From DATKJS01 sp964551995 (lineage in GTDB: Bacteria; Acidobacteriota; Aminicenantia; Aminicenantales; Saccharicenantaceae), in NCBI GenBank assembly GCA_964551995.1, contig CAZKFD010000032.1, forward strand, positions 1 to 64,000: a stretch of DNA of 64,000 nt, read 5' to 3'. Each line of letters starts with the position of its first letter. Position 1 is the stretch's first letter. The notes below the pieces were generated by a model. The model made no database searches. It saw nothing but the letters and a program-made list of their open reading frames with translations, and was not told the origin of the DNA. The position numbers were made by a program, and so were the translations under genes. Positions 1-8,535 of the stretch are shown here, piece after piece.

Positions 1-1108
1 CGACGAGCCCCGTGTTGTTGATCTTGCCGACGAGCGAGAAGATCTTCGTCCCTTTGCTCGTCTCCGTTCCCAGGCCGGCGAACCAGGCCGCGCCGCGGCG
101 GATGATGGAGGGGACGTTGGCCCAGGTCTCGACGTTGTTGATGACCGTCGGCTGGCCCCACAGGCCGTGCTGGGCGGGGTAGGGGGGCCTCTGGCGCGGA
201 TAGGCCCGCTGGCCCTCGATCGAGCCGATGAGGGCCGTCTCCTCGCCCGAGACGAAGGCGCCGGCGCCCTGGACGATCTCGAGGTCGAAGCTGAAGCCCG
301 TGCCGAGGATGTCCTCGCCGAGCAGGCCGTACTCCTTCGCCTGGCCGATGGCAATCGCCATGCGCTTGACCGCCAGCGGGTACTCGCCGCGGATGTAGAG
401 GAAGCCCTTTGCCGCGTCGATCGCCTTGGCCCCGATGACCATGCCCTCGATCACGGCATGCGGGTCGGCTTCGAGGACGGAGCGGTCCATGAAGGCGCCC
501 GGGTCGCCCTCGTCGCCGTTGCAGATCAGGTATTTCGGGGTCGCGCTCTCCCGCCGGCAGAGGGCCCACTTCCGGCCCGTGGGGAACCCGGCGCCGCCGC
601 GGCCGCGCAACCCGGCGGCCGTGACCTCGTCGATGATCGCCTCCGGGGTCATCTCCGTCAGGGCCTTGGCCATGCCCTCGTAGCCGTCGTAGGCGATGTA
701 CTCGTCGATCTTCTCGGGGTCGATGCGGCCCCGGTTGCGGAGGACGACGAGGCGCTGCTGCTTGAAGAAGTCGATTTCGGCCATCCGCGGGACCGGCGCC
801 TCCCCGGCCGGCGGGACGTACATGAACTTCTTGGCCGGCCGCCCCTTGATCAGGTGCTCCTCGACGAGGAAGGGCACGTCCTCGACCTTGAGGCGCTGGT
901 AGAAAACCCCGTCGGGCTGGACCATGACGATCGGCCCGCGCTCGCAGAACCCATTGCAGCCGGTGGCCACGACGAGGACCTCACCGCCGAGCCCGCGCCG
1001 CTCGATCTCCTTCTCCAGGGCCTCCCTGAGGGCGAACGCGCCGCAGGAGACGCAGCCCGTCCCGGTGCAGACGAGGAGATGGGTACGGTAGGCCTTCTCC
1101 GGGCTCAT
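1..1108 (-). CDS. nuoF: NuoF/HndC-type NADH-binding flavoprotein subunit (partial)
   Basis: Partial at the left edge: about 369 codons from ATG 1108 are visible and the 3' end lies outside. The first ~90 residues form a thioredoxin-like [2Fe-2S] domain (CTGTGCVSCG, then ATGCNGFC), an N-terminal extension seen in HndC/HydB-type subunits of NAD-linked hydrogenases and absent from plain Complex I NuoF. The Complex I 51-kDa FMN/NADH domain follows, with GLRGRGGAGFPTG, NGDEGDPGAFMDRS and SGEETALI. It should exchange electrons between NAD(H) and an iron-sulfur partner in the cytoplasm. Its ATG overlaps the stop of the NuoE-like gene (ATGA), so the two are co-translated. The partner (catalytic hydrogenase, NuoG-like or formate dehydrogenase) would lie beyond the left edge. 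Confidence 0.92.
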   Translation of the reverse strand, partial: MSPEKAYRTHLLVCTGTGCVSCGAFALREALEKEIERRGLGGEVLVVATGCNGFCERGPIVMVQPDGVFYQRLKVEDVPFLVEEHLIKGRPAKKFMYVPPAGEAPVPRMAEIDFFKQQRLVVLRNRGRIDPEKIDEYIAYDGYEGMAKALTEMTPEAIIDEVTAAGLRGRGGAGFPTGRKWALCRRESATPKYLICNGDEGDPGAFMDRSVLEADPHAVIEGMVIGAKAIDAAKGFLYIRGEYPLAVKRMAIAIGQAKEYGLLGEDILGTGFSFDLEIVQGAGAFVSGEETALIGSIEGQRAYPRQRPPYPAQHGLWGQPTVINNVETWANVPSIIRRGAAWFAGLGTETSKGTKIFSLVGKINNTGLV

Positions 1109-1605
1109 GCCGGCGCCTTCTCCTTGGATTTCAGTTTCGGCTTCTGCGGCTTCCGGATCGTCCCCAGCACCGAGCTGGCCTTGGTTTCATTCATCTGGCC
1201 GTAATACCGGCCGTCGACGATGGCCAGCGGGGCCAGGGCGCAGGCGCCCAGGCAGTTGACCCGCTCGAGCGTGTACTCGCCGTCGGCCGACGTCTCCCCG
1301 GCGGGGATGCCGAGTGCGCGCTCGAAGTGCTCCAGGATCGCGGCCCCGCCCCGGACGTGGCAGGCCGTCCCCATGCAGACCGTGCAGATGTGGCGGCCCC
1401 GGGGCTTGAGGCTGAAGGACTTGTAGAAGGTGGCCACGCTCCAGACGTGCGCGACCGACAGGCCGAGCTCCCGGGCCACCTCGGCGAGAGTCTCGCGCGA
1501 CAGCCACTGGCACTCGTCCTGGACGTCCTGCAGGATCGGGATCAGGGCCCGTTTCTCTCGGTTGTGCTCGGCGACGACCCGTTGGACGACGGTCGGTTCC
1601 GCCAT
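1105..1605 (-). CDS. nuoE: NuoE/HndA-type [2Fe-2S] subunit
   Basis: 166 residues, the usual size of the Complex I 24-kDa family. A helical N-terminal region is followed by a thioredoxin-like fold carrying the four cluster ligands: CMGTAC (C-x4-C) near residue 77 and CLGAC (C-x3-C) near residue 118. The C-terminus ends in a Lys/Pro-rich tail. It binds one [2Fe-2S] cluster and pairs with the NuoF-like flavoprotein whose start overlaps its stop codon. A sigma70-like promoter lies about 75 bp upstream. The pair alone does not say whether it belongs to a full Complex I, a soluble NAD-reducing hydrogenase or a formate dehydrogenase. Confidence 0.92.
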   Translation of the reverse strand: MAEPTVVQRVVAEHNREKRALIPILQDVQDECQWLSRETLAEVARELGLSVAHVWSVATFYKSFSLKPRGRHICTVCMGTACHVRGGAAILEHFERALGIPAGETSADGEYTLERVNCLGACALAPLAIVDGRYYGQMNETKASSVLGTIRKPQKPKLKSKEKAPA

Positions 1606-1679
1606 CAGGACCCGCTCCGTTTCGGCGGCGGGCCCTGGAGGAACCCTGAGATTTCCGCGGTGCGAACCATTAAGTTTCT

Positions 1680-1709
1680 AAATTACAGGAAAGCGGGGAA
1701 ACTTGTCAA
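1680..1709 (-). promoter_or_regulatory. Putative sigma70-like promoter of nuoE-nuoF
   Basis: Read on the minus strand, TTGACA (1709-1704), an 18-bp spacer and TAATTT (1685-1680) precede the NuoE-like start at 1605 by about 75 bp. The -35 is perfect; the -10 is weaker. Confidence 0.5.
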
Positions 1710-1723
1710 CGCGGATTCCGGGA

Positions 1724-2308
1724 TCACCGGCAGCGCTGCCAGTCCGATTCGCTGAAAAGCCGGTCGAGTTCCTTCCACAGGTCCTTGACGTTGCAGGTCA
1801 TGACGATCAGGTCCTGCGGCCCGCCCTTGATGTCCTTGACGAAGTCGGGAATGAGCGAATCGTCCCGGAAGCCGAGTCGGCGGAAGATCTTCTGGGCGCC
1901 GACTTGGGGGCGCATCATCTTGGCCACGATCGTCTCCAGGTTGTTCTGGACGGCGATGAAGTAGAGTTCGCGGATCATGATCGTGCCGAGGCCCCGATGC
2001 TGGAACGGCCGGGCGATGATCACCCGGATCTCGCCCTGGTGCTTGCTCCAGGTTTCCCCCGAGAGCTCCAGGGCGCCGCTGGCGACGATGAGGCCCCCGT
2101 GGACGGCCGCGATCCGGATGTCGTCCCCATTTTCGACCCGGTTGAGCCTCTTGGCCACGACTTTCCGGTCGGTAACGTCGAATTTGAGGTATTTCCGGTC
2201 TTCCAGGGGAAGGGTCAGGTAGAAGTTCATCAAGGCGTCGATGTCCGTCGGCCCGATCCTCTTGATCGTCACTTCCGTGCCGTCTTTAAGTTTTTCGATC
2301 TTGTCCAT
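1724..2308 (-). CDS. GNAT-family N-acetyltransferase
   Basis: 194 residues. The central part has the GNAT acetyl-CoA pyrophosphate-binding loop as PFQHRGLGTIMIRELY (Q/RxxGxG/A type), after a beta strand ending in IRVIIARP. The C-terminal part has FRRLGF, the usual last-strand motif of the fold. The substrate cannot be told: small molecule, antibiotic or protein lysine/N-terminus are all possible. The gene stands alone with a strong promoter directly upstream (TTGACA-17-TATAGT) and is divergent from the histidine kinase. Confidence 0.8.
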   Translation of the reverse strand: MDKIEKLKDGTEVTIKRIGPTDIDALMNFYLTLPLEDRKYLKFDVTDRKVVAKRLNRVENGDDIRIAAVHGGLIVASGALELSGETWSKHQGEIRVIIARPFQHRGLGTIMIRELYFIAVQNNLETIVAKMMRPQVGAQKIFRRLGFRDDSLIPDFVKDIKGGPQDLIVMTCNVKDLWKELDRLFSESDWQRCR

Positions 2309-2358
2309 TCTTGACCTATCCTCGTTCCATCCGGGATTGGGATGACCGCTCGTTTATC

Positions 2359-2387
2359 ACTATATGAACGGGTGCCGGAATTGTCAA
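2359..2387 (-). promoter_or_regulatory. Strong promoter of the GNAT gene
   Basis: On the minus strand TTGACA (2387-2382), exactly 17 bp, then TATAGT (2364-2359). The GNAT ATG at 2308 is about 45 nt downstream of the expected transcription start. Confidence 0.7.
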
Positions 2388-2425
2388 GCCGGCCGGATTG
2401 ACACGCATCGGAGGGCGGTGCTATT

Positions 2426-4465
2426 GTGAGACGGGACGACGCGATGGCTAGCCGGGGATTCGTGCGCCGCTTTCTCGACAAGCCGCTTCGCCTCAAGCTC
2501 ATCCTCAGCTTCCTGGCCGTGATCGCGGTCGGGGGGATCATCACCCTGTTCATCGGGACGCGGATCGAGAACCACACGATCATGTCCCTGGCGGAAGCCA
2601 GGGTCAGCCACGACCTGGCCTCGGCCTGGATGGTCTACCACGAAAAGCTCAACAGCATCCGGGACATCGTCGAGCTCAGCTCCCGCCGGAAATTCCTCGT
2701 CACGGCGCTCCAGTCCGGGAATACCGAGGGCGTCGCGGCCGAGCTCGACGCTACGCGCCGCCAGTTCGGCCTGGACGTCCTGACGGTCACGGACAGCCGC
2801 GGCCGCGTCGCGGCCCGCGGCCGCCGTCCGGAAGCCTCCGGCACCGACGAGTCGCGGGACCCGTTCGTCACCCGCGCCCTGGAGGGGAAGTCCGAGTCCG
2901 GCACGGCCATCGTTTCGCGGGCGGATCTCCTTGAGGAGGGTCCCAGCCTGGCCCAACAGGCCTATTTCCGGATCGTGCCGACCCCGATGGCGGCCGCGCG
3001 GCCGGACGATCATGAAGAGAACGGCATGATGATCAAGGCGGCCTCGCCGGTGGAGGACGGAACCGGCCGGATCATCGGCGTCCTCTACGGCGGCGTCCTC
3101 TTCAACCACAACTACCAGCTCGTCGACGAGGTCAAGGACATCGTCTTCAAGGGGGAAAAGTACAAGGGCCACGACATCGGCACGGCGACCCTGTTCCAGC
3201 GGGACCTGAGGATCTCGACGAACGTCCTAGACGACAAGGGGAACCGGGCCATCGGGACTCGCGTCTCCCGCGAGGTTAACGAGGCCGTCCTTGAGCAGGG
3301 GCATCCCTACGTCGGCCGGGCCTTCGTCGTCAACGCCTGGTACATCACGGCCTACGAGCCCATCCGGGACATCGGCGGTCGGATCGTCGGCATGCTCTAC
3401 GTCGGCATGCTCGAGAAGCCCTACATCGACCTCCGCAACCGGGTCATGGCCACGTTCGCCGGGCTGGCCGGCCTCTGCACGATCTTCCTGATCGGGCTGC
3501 TGGCCTTCGTCGCCGGCCAAATCACACGGCCGCTGGCCGTCATGGTCGAGGCTACGGACCGGATCGCCCGGGGCGACCTCAACTACCGCGTCGAGATCAG
3601 CGGTCAGGACGAGATCGGCCGCCTGGCCCAGGAATTCAACAGCATGACGGACGACCTCCGCAACGCCCGCGAAAACCTGACCGAGTGGGGCCGGACCCTC
3701 GAGCGGCGAGTCGAGGAGCGGACGCGGCAGCTCCGCGAGGCGGAAGACCAGCTCATCCAGTCGGAAAAGCTGGCCTCGCTCGGTAAGATGGCGGCCGGGG
3801 TCGCCCATGAGATCAACAACCCCCTGACCTCCATCATCCTCAACACCCACCTCCTTCTTGAGGAGAAAAAGGAGGGAGACGAGGAGCGGGAGCCCCTGAC
3901 CCTCGTCGCCGACGAGGCGGCCCGCTGCGCCCAGATCGTGAGCGGCCTGCTCAATTTCGCCCGGCAGACGCCAGCGGCAAGCGCCCCGGCCGACGTCAAC
4001 GACATCGTCGAGCGGGCCGTCCAGCTCCTGGAGATGCAGGCCTCGGTCCGGAACATCCGGATCGAGAGGGACACGGACCCGTCTCTGCCCTTAATCAAGC
4101 TCGACAGGAACAAAATCCAGCAGGTCTTCTCGAACCTGACGCTCAACGCCTGCGAGGCCATGCCCCGCGGCGGGACGCTTCGCATCACGAGCCGGATGAG
4201 CCGCGACGGCACGGCCGTCGAGATCGTCTTCGCCGACACGGGGGTGGGAATCCCCCGGGAGAACATCCCCAAGCTCTTCGACCCGTTCTTCACGACCAAG
4301 AGCTTCGGCACGGGGCTGGGCCTCGCCGTGAGCTACGGGATCGTCCGTCAGCGCGGCGGGACGATCGATGTCCGCAGCGAGGTCGGGCGGGGGGCGACAT
4401 TCACGGTCCGGCTCCCCCTGGAAGAAAAGCCCGAGGAGCCCGATCGAGAGGAGGCATCATCATGA
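2426..4465 (+). CDS. Sensor histidine kinase with extracytoplasmic Cache domain and HAMP
   Basis: 679 residues. A first membrane helix (LILSFLAVIAVGGIITLFI) is followed by a ~270-residue extracytoplasmic Cache-type sensor region (IGVLYGGVLFN, VGMLYVGML), a second helix (GLCTIFLIGLLAFVAG), HAMP, a coiled coil, HisKA with phospho-acceptor His in AGVAHEINNPLTS, and the ATPase domain (NACEAMPRGG, DTGVGIP, GTGLGLAVSYG). It should sense a small periplasmic ligand and phosphorylate the receiver protein encoded next, whose ATG overlaps its stop. The start given is GTG 2426 with GGAGGG 10 nt upstream; ATG 2444 is an alternative, because a TTGACA at 2398 with a weak TATTGT at 2422 could start transcription just before it. 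Confidence 0.92.
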   Translation: MRRDDAMASRGFVRRFLDKPLRLKLILSFLAVIAVGGIITLFIGTRIENHTIMSLAEARVSHDLASAWMVYHEKLNSIRDIVELSSRRKFLVTALQSGNTEGVAAELDATRRQFGLDVLTVTDSRGRVAARGRRPEASGTDESRDPFVTRALEGKSESGTAIVSRADLLEEGPSLAQQAYFRIVPTPMAAARPDDHEENGMMIKAASPVEDGTGRIIGVLYGGVLFNHNYQLVDEVKDIVFKGEKYKGHDIGTATLFQRDLRISTNVLDDKGNRAIGTRVSREVNEAVLEQGHPYVGRAFVVNAWYITAYEPIRDIGGRIVGMLYVGMLEKPYIDLRNRVMATFAGLAGLCTIFLIGLLAFVAGQITRPLAVMVEATDRIARGDLNYRVEISGQDEIGRLAQEFNSMTDDLRNARENLTEWGRTLERRVEERTRQLREAEDQLIQSEKLASLGKMAAGVAHEINNPLTSIILNTHLLLEEKKEGDEEREPLTLVADEAARCAQIVSGLLNFARQTPAASAPADVNDIVERAVQLLEMQASVRNIRIERDTDPSLPLIKLDRNKIQQVFSNLTLNACEAMPRGGTLRITSRMSRDGTAVEIVFADTGVGIPRENIPKLFDPFFTTKSFGTGLGLAVSYGIVRQRGGTIDVRSEVGRGATFTVRLPLEEKPEEPDREEASS

Positions 4466-4875
4466 CGGAATCCGGAAAGAAGACGATCCTGGTCGTCGAC
4501 GACGAAGTCACGGTCTGCAAGAGCATCCGCAAGGCCCTGATCTGCGAGGCCTATGATATCGACATCGCCGTGAGCGGGGAAGAGGCCCTCAGGATGGAAG
4601 AGGAGAAGAAGTACGACGTGATGATCGTCGACCTGATGATGCCGGGTCTGAGCGGCCTGGACCTCCTCAAGTCCCTCAAGACGAAACGGCCCGCGGCCCA
4701 GGTCATCATGGTTACGGGGTATCCGACGATGAAGAACACGCTCCAGGCCATGCAGATCGGGGCCTTCGATTACCTACCCAAGCCGTTCCTGCCGGTCGAC
4801 ATCCGCAATGTCGTCGCCCGGGCCCTGGCCGCGCTCGGGAAAGAAGGGGAGGGCGGGTCAGGGCCGGCCGGATAG
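4462..4875 (+). CDS. Single-domain response regulator
   Basis: 137 residues, essentially one receiver domain with no output domain. Acidic pair in ILVVDDE, phospho-acceptor Asp in MIVDLMMPGLSG, conserved Thr in VIMVTGY and Lys in DYLPKPF. Translationally coupled to the histidine kinase by an ATGA overlap, so it is the natural partner. Lacking a DNA-binding domain, it would work by protein contact or phosphorelay. Its last 18 bases overlap the convergent sucD gene. Confidence 0.92.
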   Translation: MTESGKKTILVVDDEVTVCKSIRKALICEAYDIDIAVSGEEALRMEEEKKYDVMIVDLMMPGLSGLDLLKSLKTKRPAAQVIMVTGYPTMKNTLQAMQIGAFDYLPKPFLPVDIRNVVARALAALGKEGEGGSGPAG

Positions 4876-5736
4876 CGCCTCGCCGAGCTTGGCCCCGATC
4901 TCGGCCGGGCTCACGGCGACGCGGACGCCCGCGGCGCGCAGGGCGTCCATCTTCTCCTGGGCCGTTCCCTTTCCCCCGGAGATGATGGCTCCGGCGTGGC
5001 CCATGCGCCTCCCCGGCGGGGCCGTCTGGCCGGCGATGAAGCCTACGACCGGCTTGGAGAAATCCTTCCGGATGTAGTCGGCCGCCTCTTCCTCGGCCGT
5101 GCCGCCGATCTCACCGATCAGGATCACGGCCTCGGTCTCCGGGTCGGCCTTGAAGAGCCGCAGGAGGTCGATGAACTTCAGGCCGACGATGGGGTCGCCG
5201 CCGATGCCCACGGCCGTGGACTGGCCGAGGCCCTGCCGTGTGACCTGCTGGACGGCCTCGTAGGTCAGCGTGCCGGAGCGGGAGATGATGCCGATCGAGC
5301 CGCGCTTATGGATATGCCCGGGCATGATGCCGATCTTCGCCTTGCCCGGCGAGATGACGCCCGGCGTGTTCGGCCCGATGAGGACGGTCGGCCGGCCCCT
5401 GAGGAATGTCTTCACCCGGATCATGTCGAACGTCGGAATACCCTCGGTGATGCAGACGACGAGGCGGAGGCCCGCGTCGGCCGACTCCATGACGGCGTCG
5501 GCGGCGGCGAACGGCGGGACGAAGACGGCGGCCGCCTCGGCCCCCTCGGCCCGGGCGGCCTCGGCCACGGTGTTGAAGACGGGGACCCCTAGGTGCGACG
5601 TCCCGCCTTTGCCCGGCGTGACGCCGGCGACGACGCGCGTCCCGTATTCGATCATGCGCTGGGCGTGGAATGTCCCTTCGCTGCCCGTGATCCCCTGCAC
5701 GGCGACTCGGGTCTTTTCGTCGATCAGAATGCTCAT
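4858..5736 (-). CDS. sucD: Succinyl-CoA synthetase (ligase) alpha subunit
   Basis: 292 residues, standard SucD length. An N-terminal CoA-binding Rossmann domain (VAVQGITGSEGTFHAQ; GTSHLGVPVFNTV) precedes the ligase domain, with the phosphohistidine in RRMGHAGAIISGG near the C-terminus. It interconverts succinate, CoA and NTP with succinyl-CoA in the cytoplasm together with SucC, encoded 21 bp upstream. In this window the neighbouring fumarate reductase makes succinate and the Kor enzyme uses succinyl-CoA, so the enzyme probably runs in the ATP-consuming direction at least part of the time. Good AAGGAG ribosome site upstream. Confidence 0.96.
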   Translation of the reverse strand: MSILIDEKTRVAVQGITGSEGTFHAQRMIEYGTRVVAGVTPGKGGTSHLGVPVFNTVAEAARAEGAEAAAVFVPPFAAADAVMESADAGLRLVVCITEGIPTFDMIRVKTFLRGRPTVLIGPNTPGVISPGKAKIGIMPGHIHKRGSIGIISRSGTLTYEAVQQVTRQGLGQSTAVGIGGDPIVGLKFIDLLRLFKADPETEAVILIGEIGGTAEEEAADYIRKDFSKPVVGFIAGQTAPPGRRMGHAGAIISGGKGTAQEKMDALRAAGVRVAVSPAEIGAKLGEALSGRP

Positions 5737-5757
5737 GTCGGTCTCCTTGGTCCCGTT

Positions 5758-6915
<1,158 letters not shown>

Positions 6916-6983
6916 CGCTCTTTTCCTTTTATAGATGTATGACGCCCCTCCGCCGCCTGGTGGGAGCAGTGAAAAGCCGCCTC

Positions 6984-7012
6984 CGCCGCCGGGGAAGGTC
7001 TCACCGGCGGCG
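6984..7012 (-). promoter_or_regulatory. GC-rich hairpin in the sucC leader
   Basis: A perfect 9-bp stem (CGCCGCCGG with CCGGCGGCG) with an 11-nt loop lies between the sucC promoter and its start. It is not followed by a T-run in the sucC direction. It could be an attenuator or mRNA-stabilising element; no known riboswitch is recognised. Confidence 0.4.
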
Positions 7013-7021
7013 CGACATTTT

Positions 7022-7050
7022 CTTATAACAGACGATTCCGGGGTTGTCAA
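7022..7050 (-). promoter_or_regulatory. Strong promoter of sucCD
   Basis: On the minus strand TTGACA (7050-7045), 17 bp, TATAAG (7027-7022). The expected leader to the sucC ATG at 6915 is about 100 nt. Confidence 0.7.
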
Positions 7051-7307
7051 ACAGGCCCGCCGGCCGTCCCGCCGCGCCTTCGGCCGCCCGGGGGCCGTTT
7101 CCCGGCCTGTGGCCCCCGGCCGCCCGAAGAGGGACGGAGGGGCCGGCCAGGGCCCGGACCCGCGCCCCGGAGGGTTTGACGGCCGGGCGGGTTTCTGATA
7201 GTTAATAGAGTATAAGGATGCAGAGATTGCCGGGTGTCCCCGAGAGAAAGTGACGGCGCGCGATCCCGGCGTTGGCGGAATTTCCGGGGGTGTCGGGAGC
7301 AAAAAAC

Positions 7308-7336
7308 TTGACACTCCCAGGGAAAGAATTTATAGT
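7308..7336 (+). promoter_or_regulatory. Strong promoter of the hydrogenase-Hdr-Frd-Kor operon
   Basis: TTGACA (7308-7313), exactly 17 bp, TATAGT (7331-7336). It is the only strong promoter seen upstream of mvhG, and no comparable promoter or terminator is evident inside the following 17 kb. Confidence 0.7.
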
Positions 7337-7342
7337 AAAAAT

Positions 7343-7569
7343 TCTCGGATGACGGAAAAATCGTCCTGAACAGTTATTGATAATGAATTCTTCTCCGAGG
7401 GCCAAAGAACACGAGTATGCCCTCGTAGCCACCCGGAATCCGGGCTGCGGCCCGGGCTCCGATCCCCGCGTTGTGTCGGGGGCGCCCGTCCTCCCCGCCG
7501 GTTCCCCCTCCGGAGTCCGGACGGCGGCGCGGGAGCCCCGTCCGTCATCTGAACCCGAAAGGATGGCCC
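7343..7569 (+). other. Long structured leader of the hydrogenase operon
   Basis: About 227 nt separate the expected transcription start from the mvhG ATG at 7570. It contains a 7-bp stem CGAGGGC (7396-7402) with GCCCTCG (7419-7425), and a small CCCGG-AAT-CCGGG hairpin at 7432-7444, then a GC-rich stretch. No protein gene fits. A riboswitch or regulator-binding leader is possible, but I cannot match it to a known class. The rest of the 6916-7307 gap shows only the sucC promoter and leader. Confidence 0.35.
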
Positions 7570-8535
7570 ATGCCTAAGCCGAAATTCGCTCTCTACTGGG
7601 CGGCCAGCTGCGGCGGCTGCGAGATCGCCTTCCTCGACATCCGGGAGAAGATCCTGGATTTCGATGCGGCGGCGGACCTCGTGTTCTGCCCCTGCGTCAT
7701 GGACACCAAGTACAAGGACGTGGAAGCGATGGCCGATGGGGAGATCGACGTCACCCTCTTCAACGGGGGGATCCGCAACGAGGAGAACCTCCACATCGCC
7801 AGGCTCCTCCGGAAGAAGTCCAAAGTCATGGTCGCCTTCGGCTCCTGCGCCACCGAGGGCTGCATCCCCGGCTTGGCAAACCTGAAGACGAAGGAGGAGA
7901 TCCTGGACTACGTCTACCGCCGGTCCCCCTCGCTCGAGTCGGGAAACGGGACGCTGCCCCAGACAGTCACCGAGACTCCCGCCGGGCGGCTGACCCTGCC
8001 GGACATCTTCGAAACGCTGCGCCCGCTCGATCGGGTCGTCAATGTGGATTACCGGATGCCCGGCTGCCCCCCTGTGGCCGACCAGATCTGGGCCGTGGCG
8101 GAAGCGGTGCTGACGGGCAATCTCCCCCCGAAGGGCTCGCTCGTGGGGGTCAATCCCAAGACGGTCTGCGACGAGTGCAAGCGGACCAAGGAGGAGAAGA
8201 AGGTCAAAGCTTTCCGGCGTCCGCACCTCGTCGACCCGGCGCAGATCGACCCCAAAAAATGCCTCCTGGAGCAGGGGATCATCTGTAACGGGCCGGCCAT
8301 CCACGCCGGCTGCGGCGCCCTCTGCCCCCAGGTCAACCTGGGCTGCCGGGGATGCTACGGGCCGGCCGATGGCATCCAGGATGTCGGGGCCAAGCTGGCC
8401 GGGGCCATCGGCTCGATCATCGACGAGGACGAGCCGGCCGAGATCGAGCGGGTCGTCAAAGAGATCCTCGATCCGGTCGGCACATTCTACCGGTTCGGCC
8501 TGGCCGGTTCGATCACGGGGAGGCGCGTGAAATGA
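7570..8535 (+). CDS. mvhG: [NiFe]-hydrogenase small subunit, MvhG-type (group 3)
   Basis: 321 residues from ATG 7570 (MPKPKFALYWAASCGGCE), chosen because a GAAAGGA site lies 7 nt upstream and the homology begins here. The proximal-cluster motif CGGCE is followed by CPCVMDTKYKDVE (the MDTKY signature of methyl-viologen-type small subunits), GSCATEGC and PGCPP, and the C-terminal cluster cysteines CGALCPQVNLGCRGCYG. There is no Tat signal, so the enzyme is cytoplasmic. It carries electrons from the Ni-Fe site toward MvhD and HdrA, encoded in the same operon. Its stop overlaps the large-subunit ATG. Confidence 0.93.
   Translation: MPKPKFALYWAASCGGCEIAFLDIREKILDFDAAADLVFCPCVMDTKYKDVEAMADGEIDVTLFNGGIRNEENLHIARLLRKKSKVMVAFGSCATEGCIPGLANLKTKEEILDYVYRRSPSLESGNGTLPQTVTETPAGRLTLPDIFETLRPLDRVVNVDYRMPGCPPVADQIWAVAEAVLTGNLPPKGSLVGVNPKTVCDECKRTKEEKKVKAFRRPHLVDPAQIDPKKCLLEQGIICNGPAIHAGCGALCPQVNLGCRGCYGPADGIQDVGAKLAGAIGSIIDEDEPAEIERVVKEILDPVGTFYRFGLAGSITGRRVK

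Noticed and set aside
167..1204. Long plus-strand open frame opposite the NuoF gene
   Set aside because: The minus strand encodes clear NuoF motifs; the plus frame is Asp/Arg/Leu-rich GC-skewed shadow without family sense.
2398..2427. Promoter TTGACA-18-TATTGT overlapping the kinase GTG start
   Set aside because: The -10 is weak and the ribosome site GGAGGG at 2410 would then not be transcribed; kept only as a reason to consider ATG 2444.
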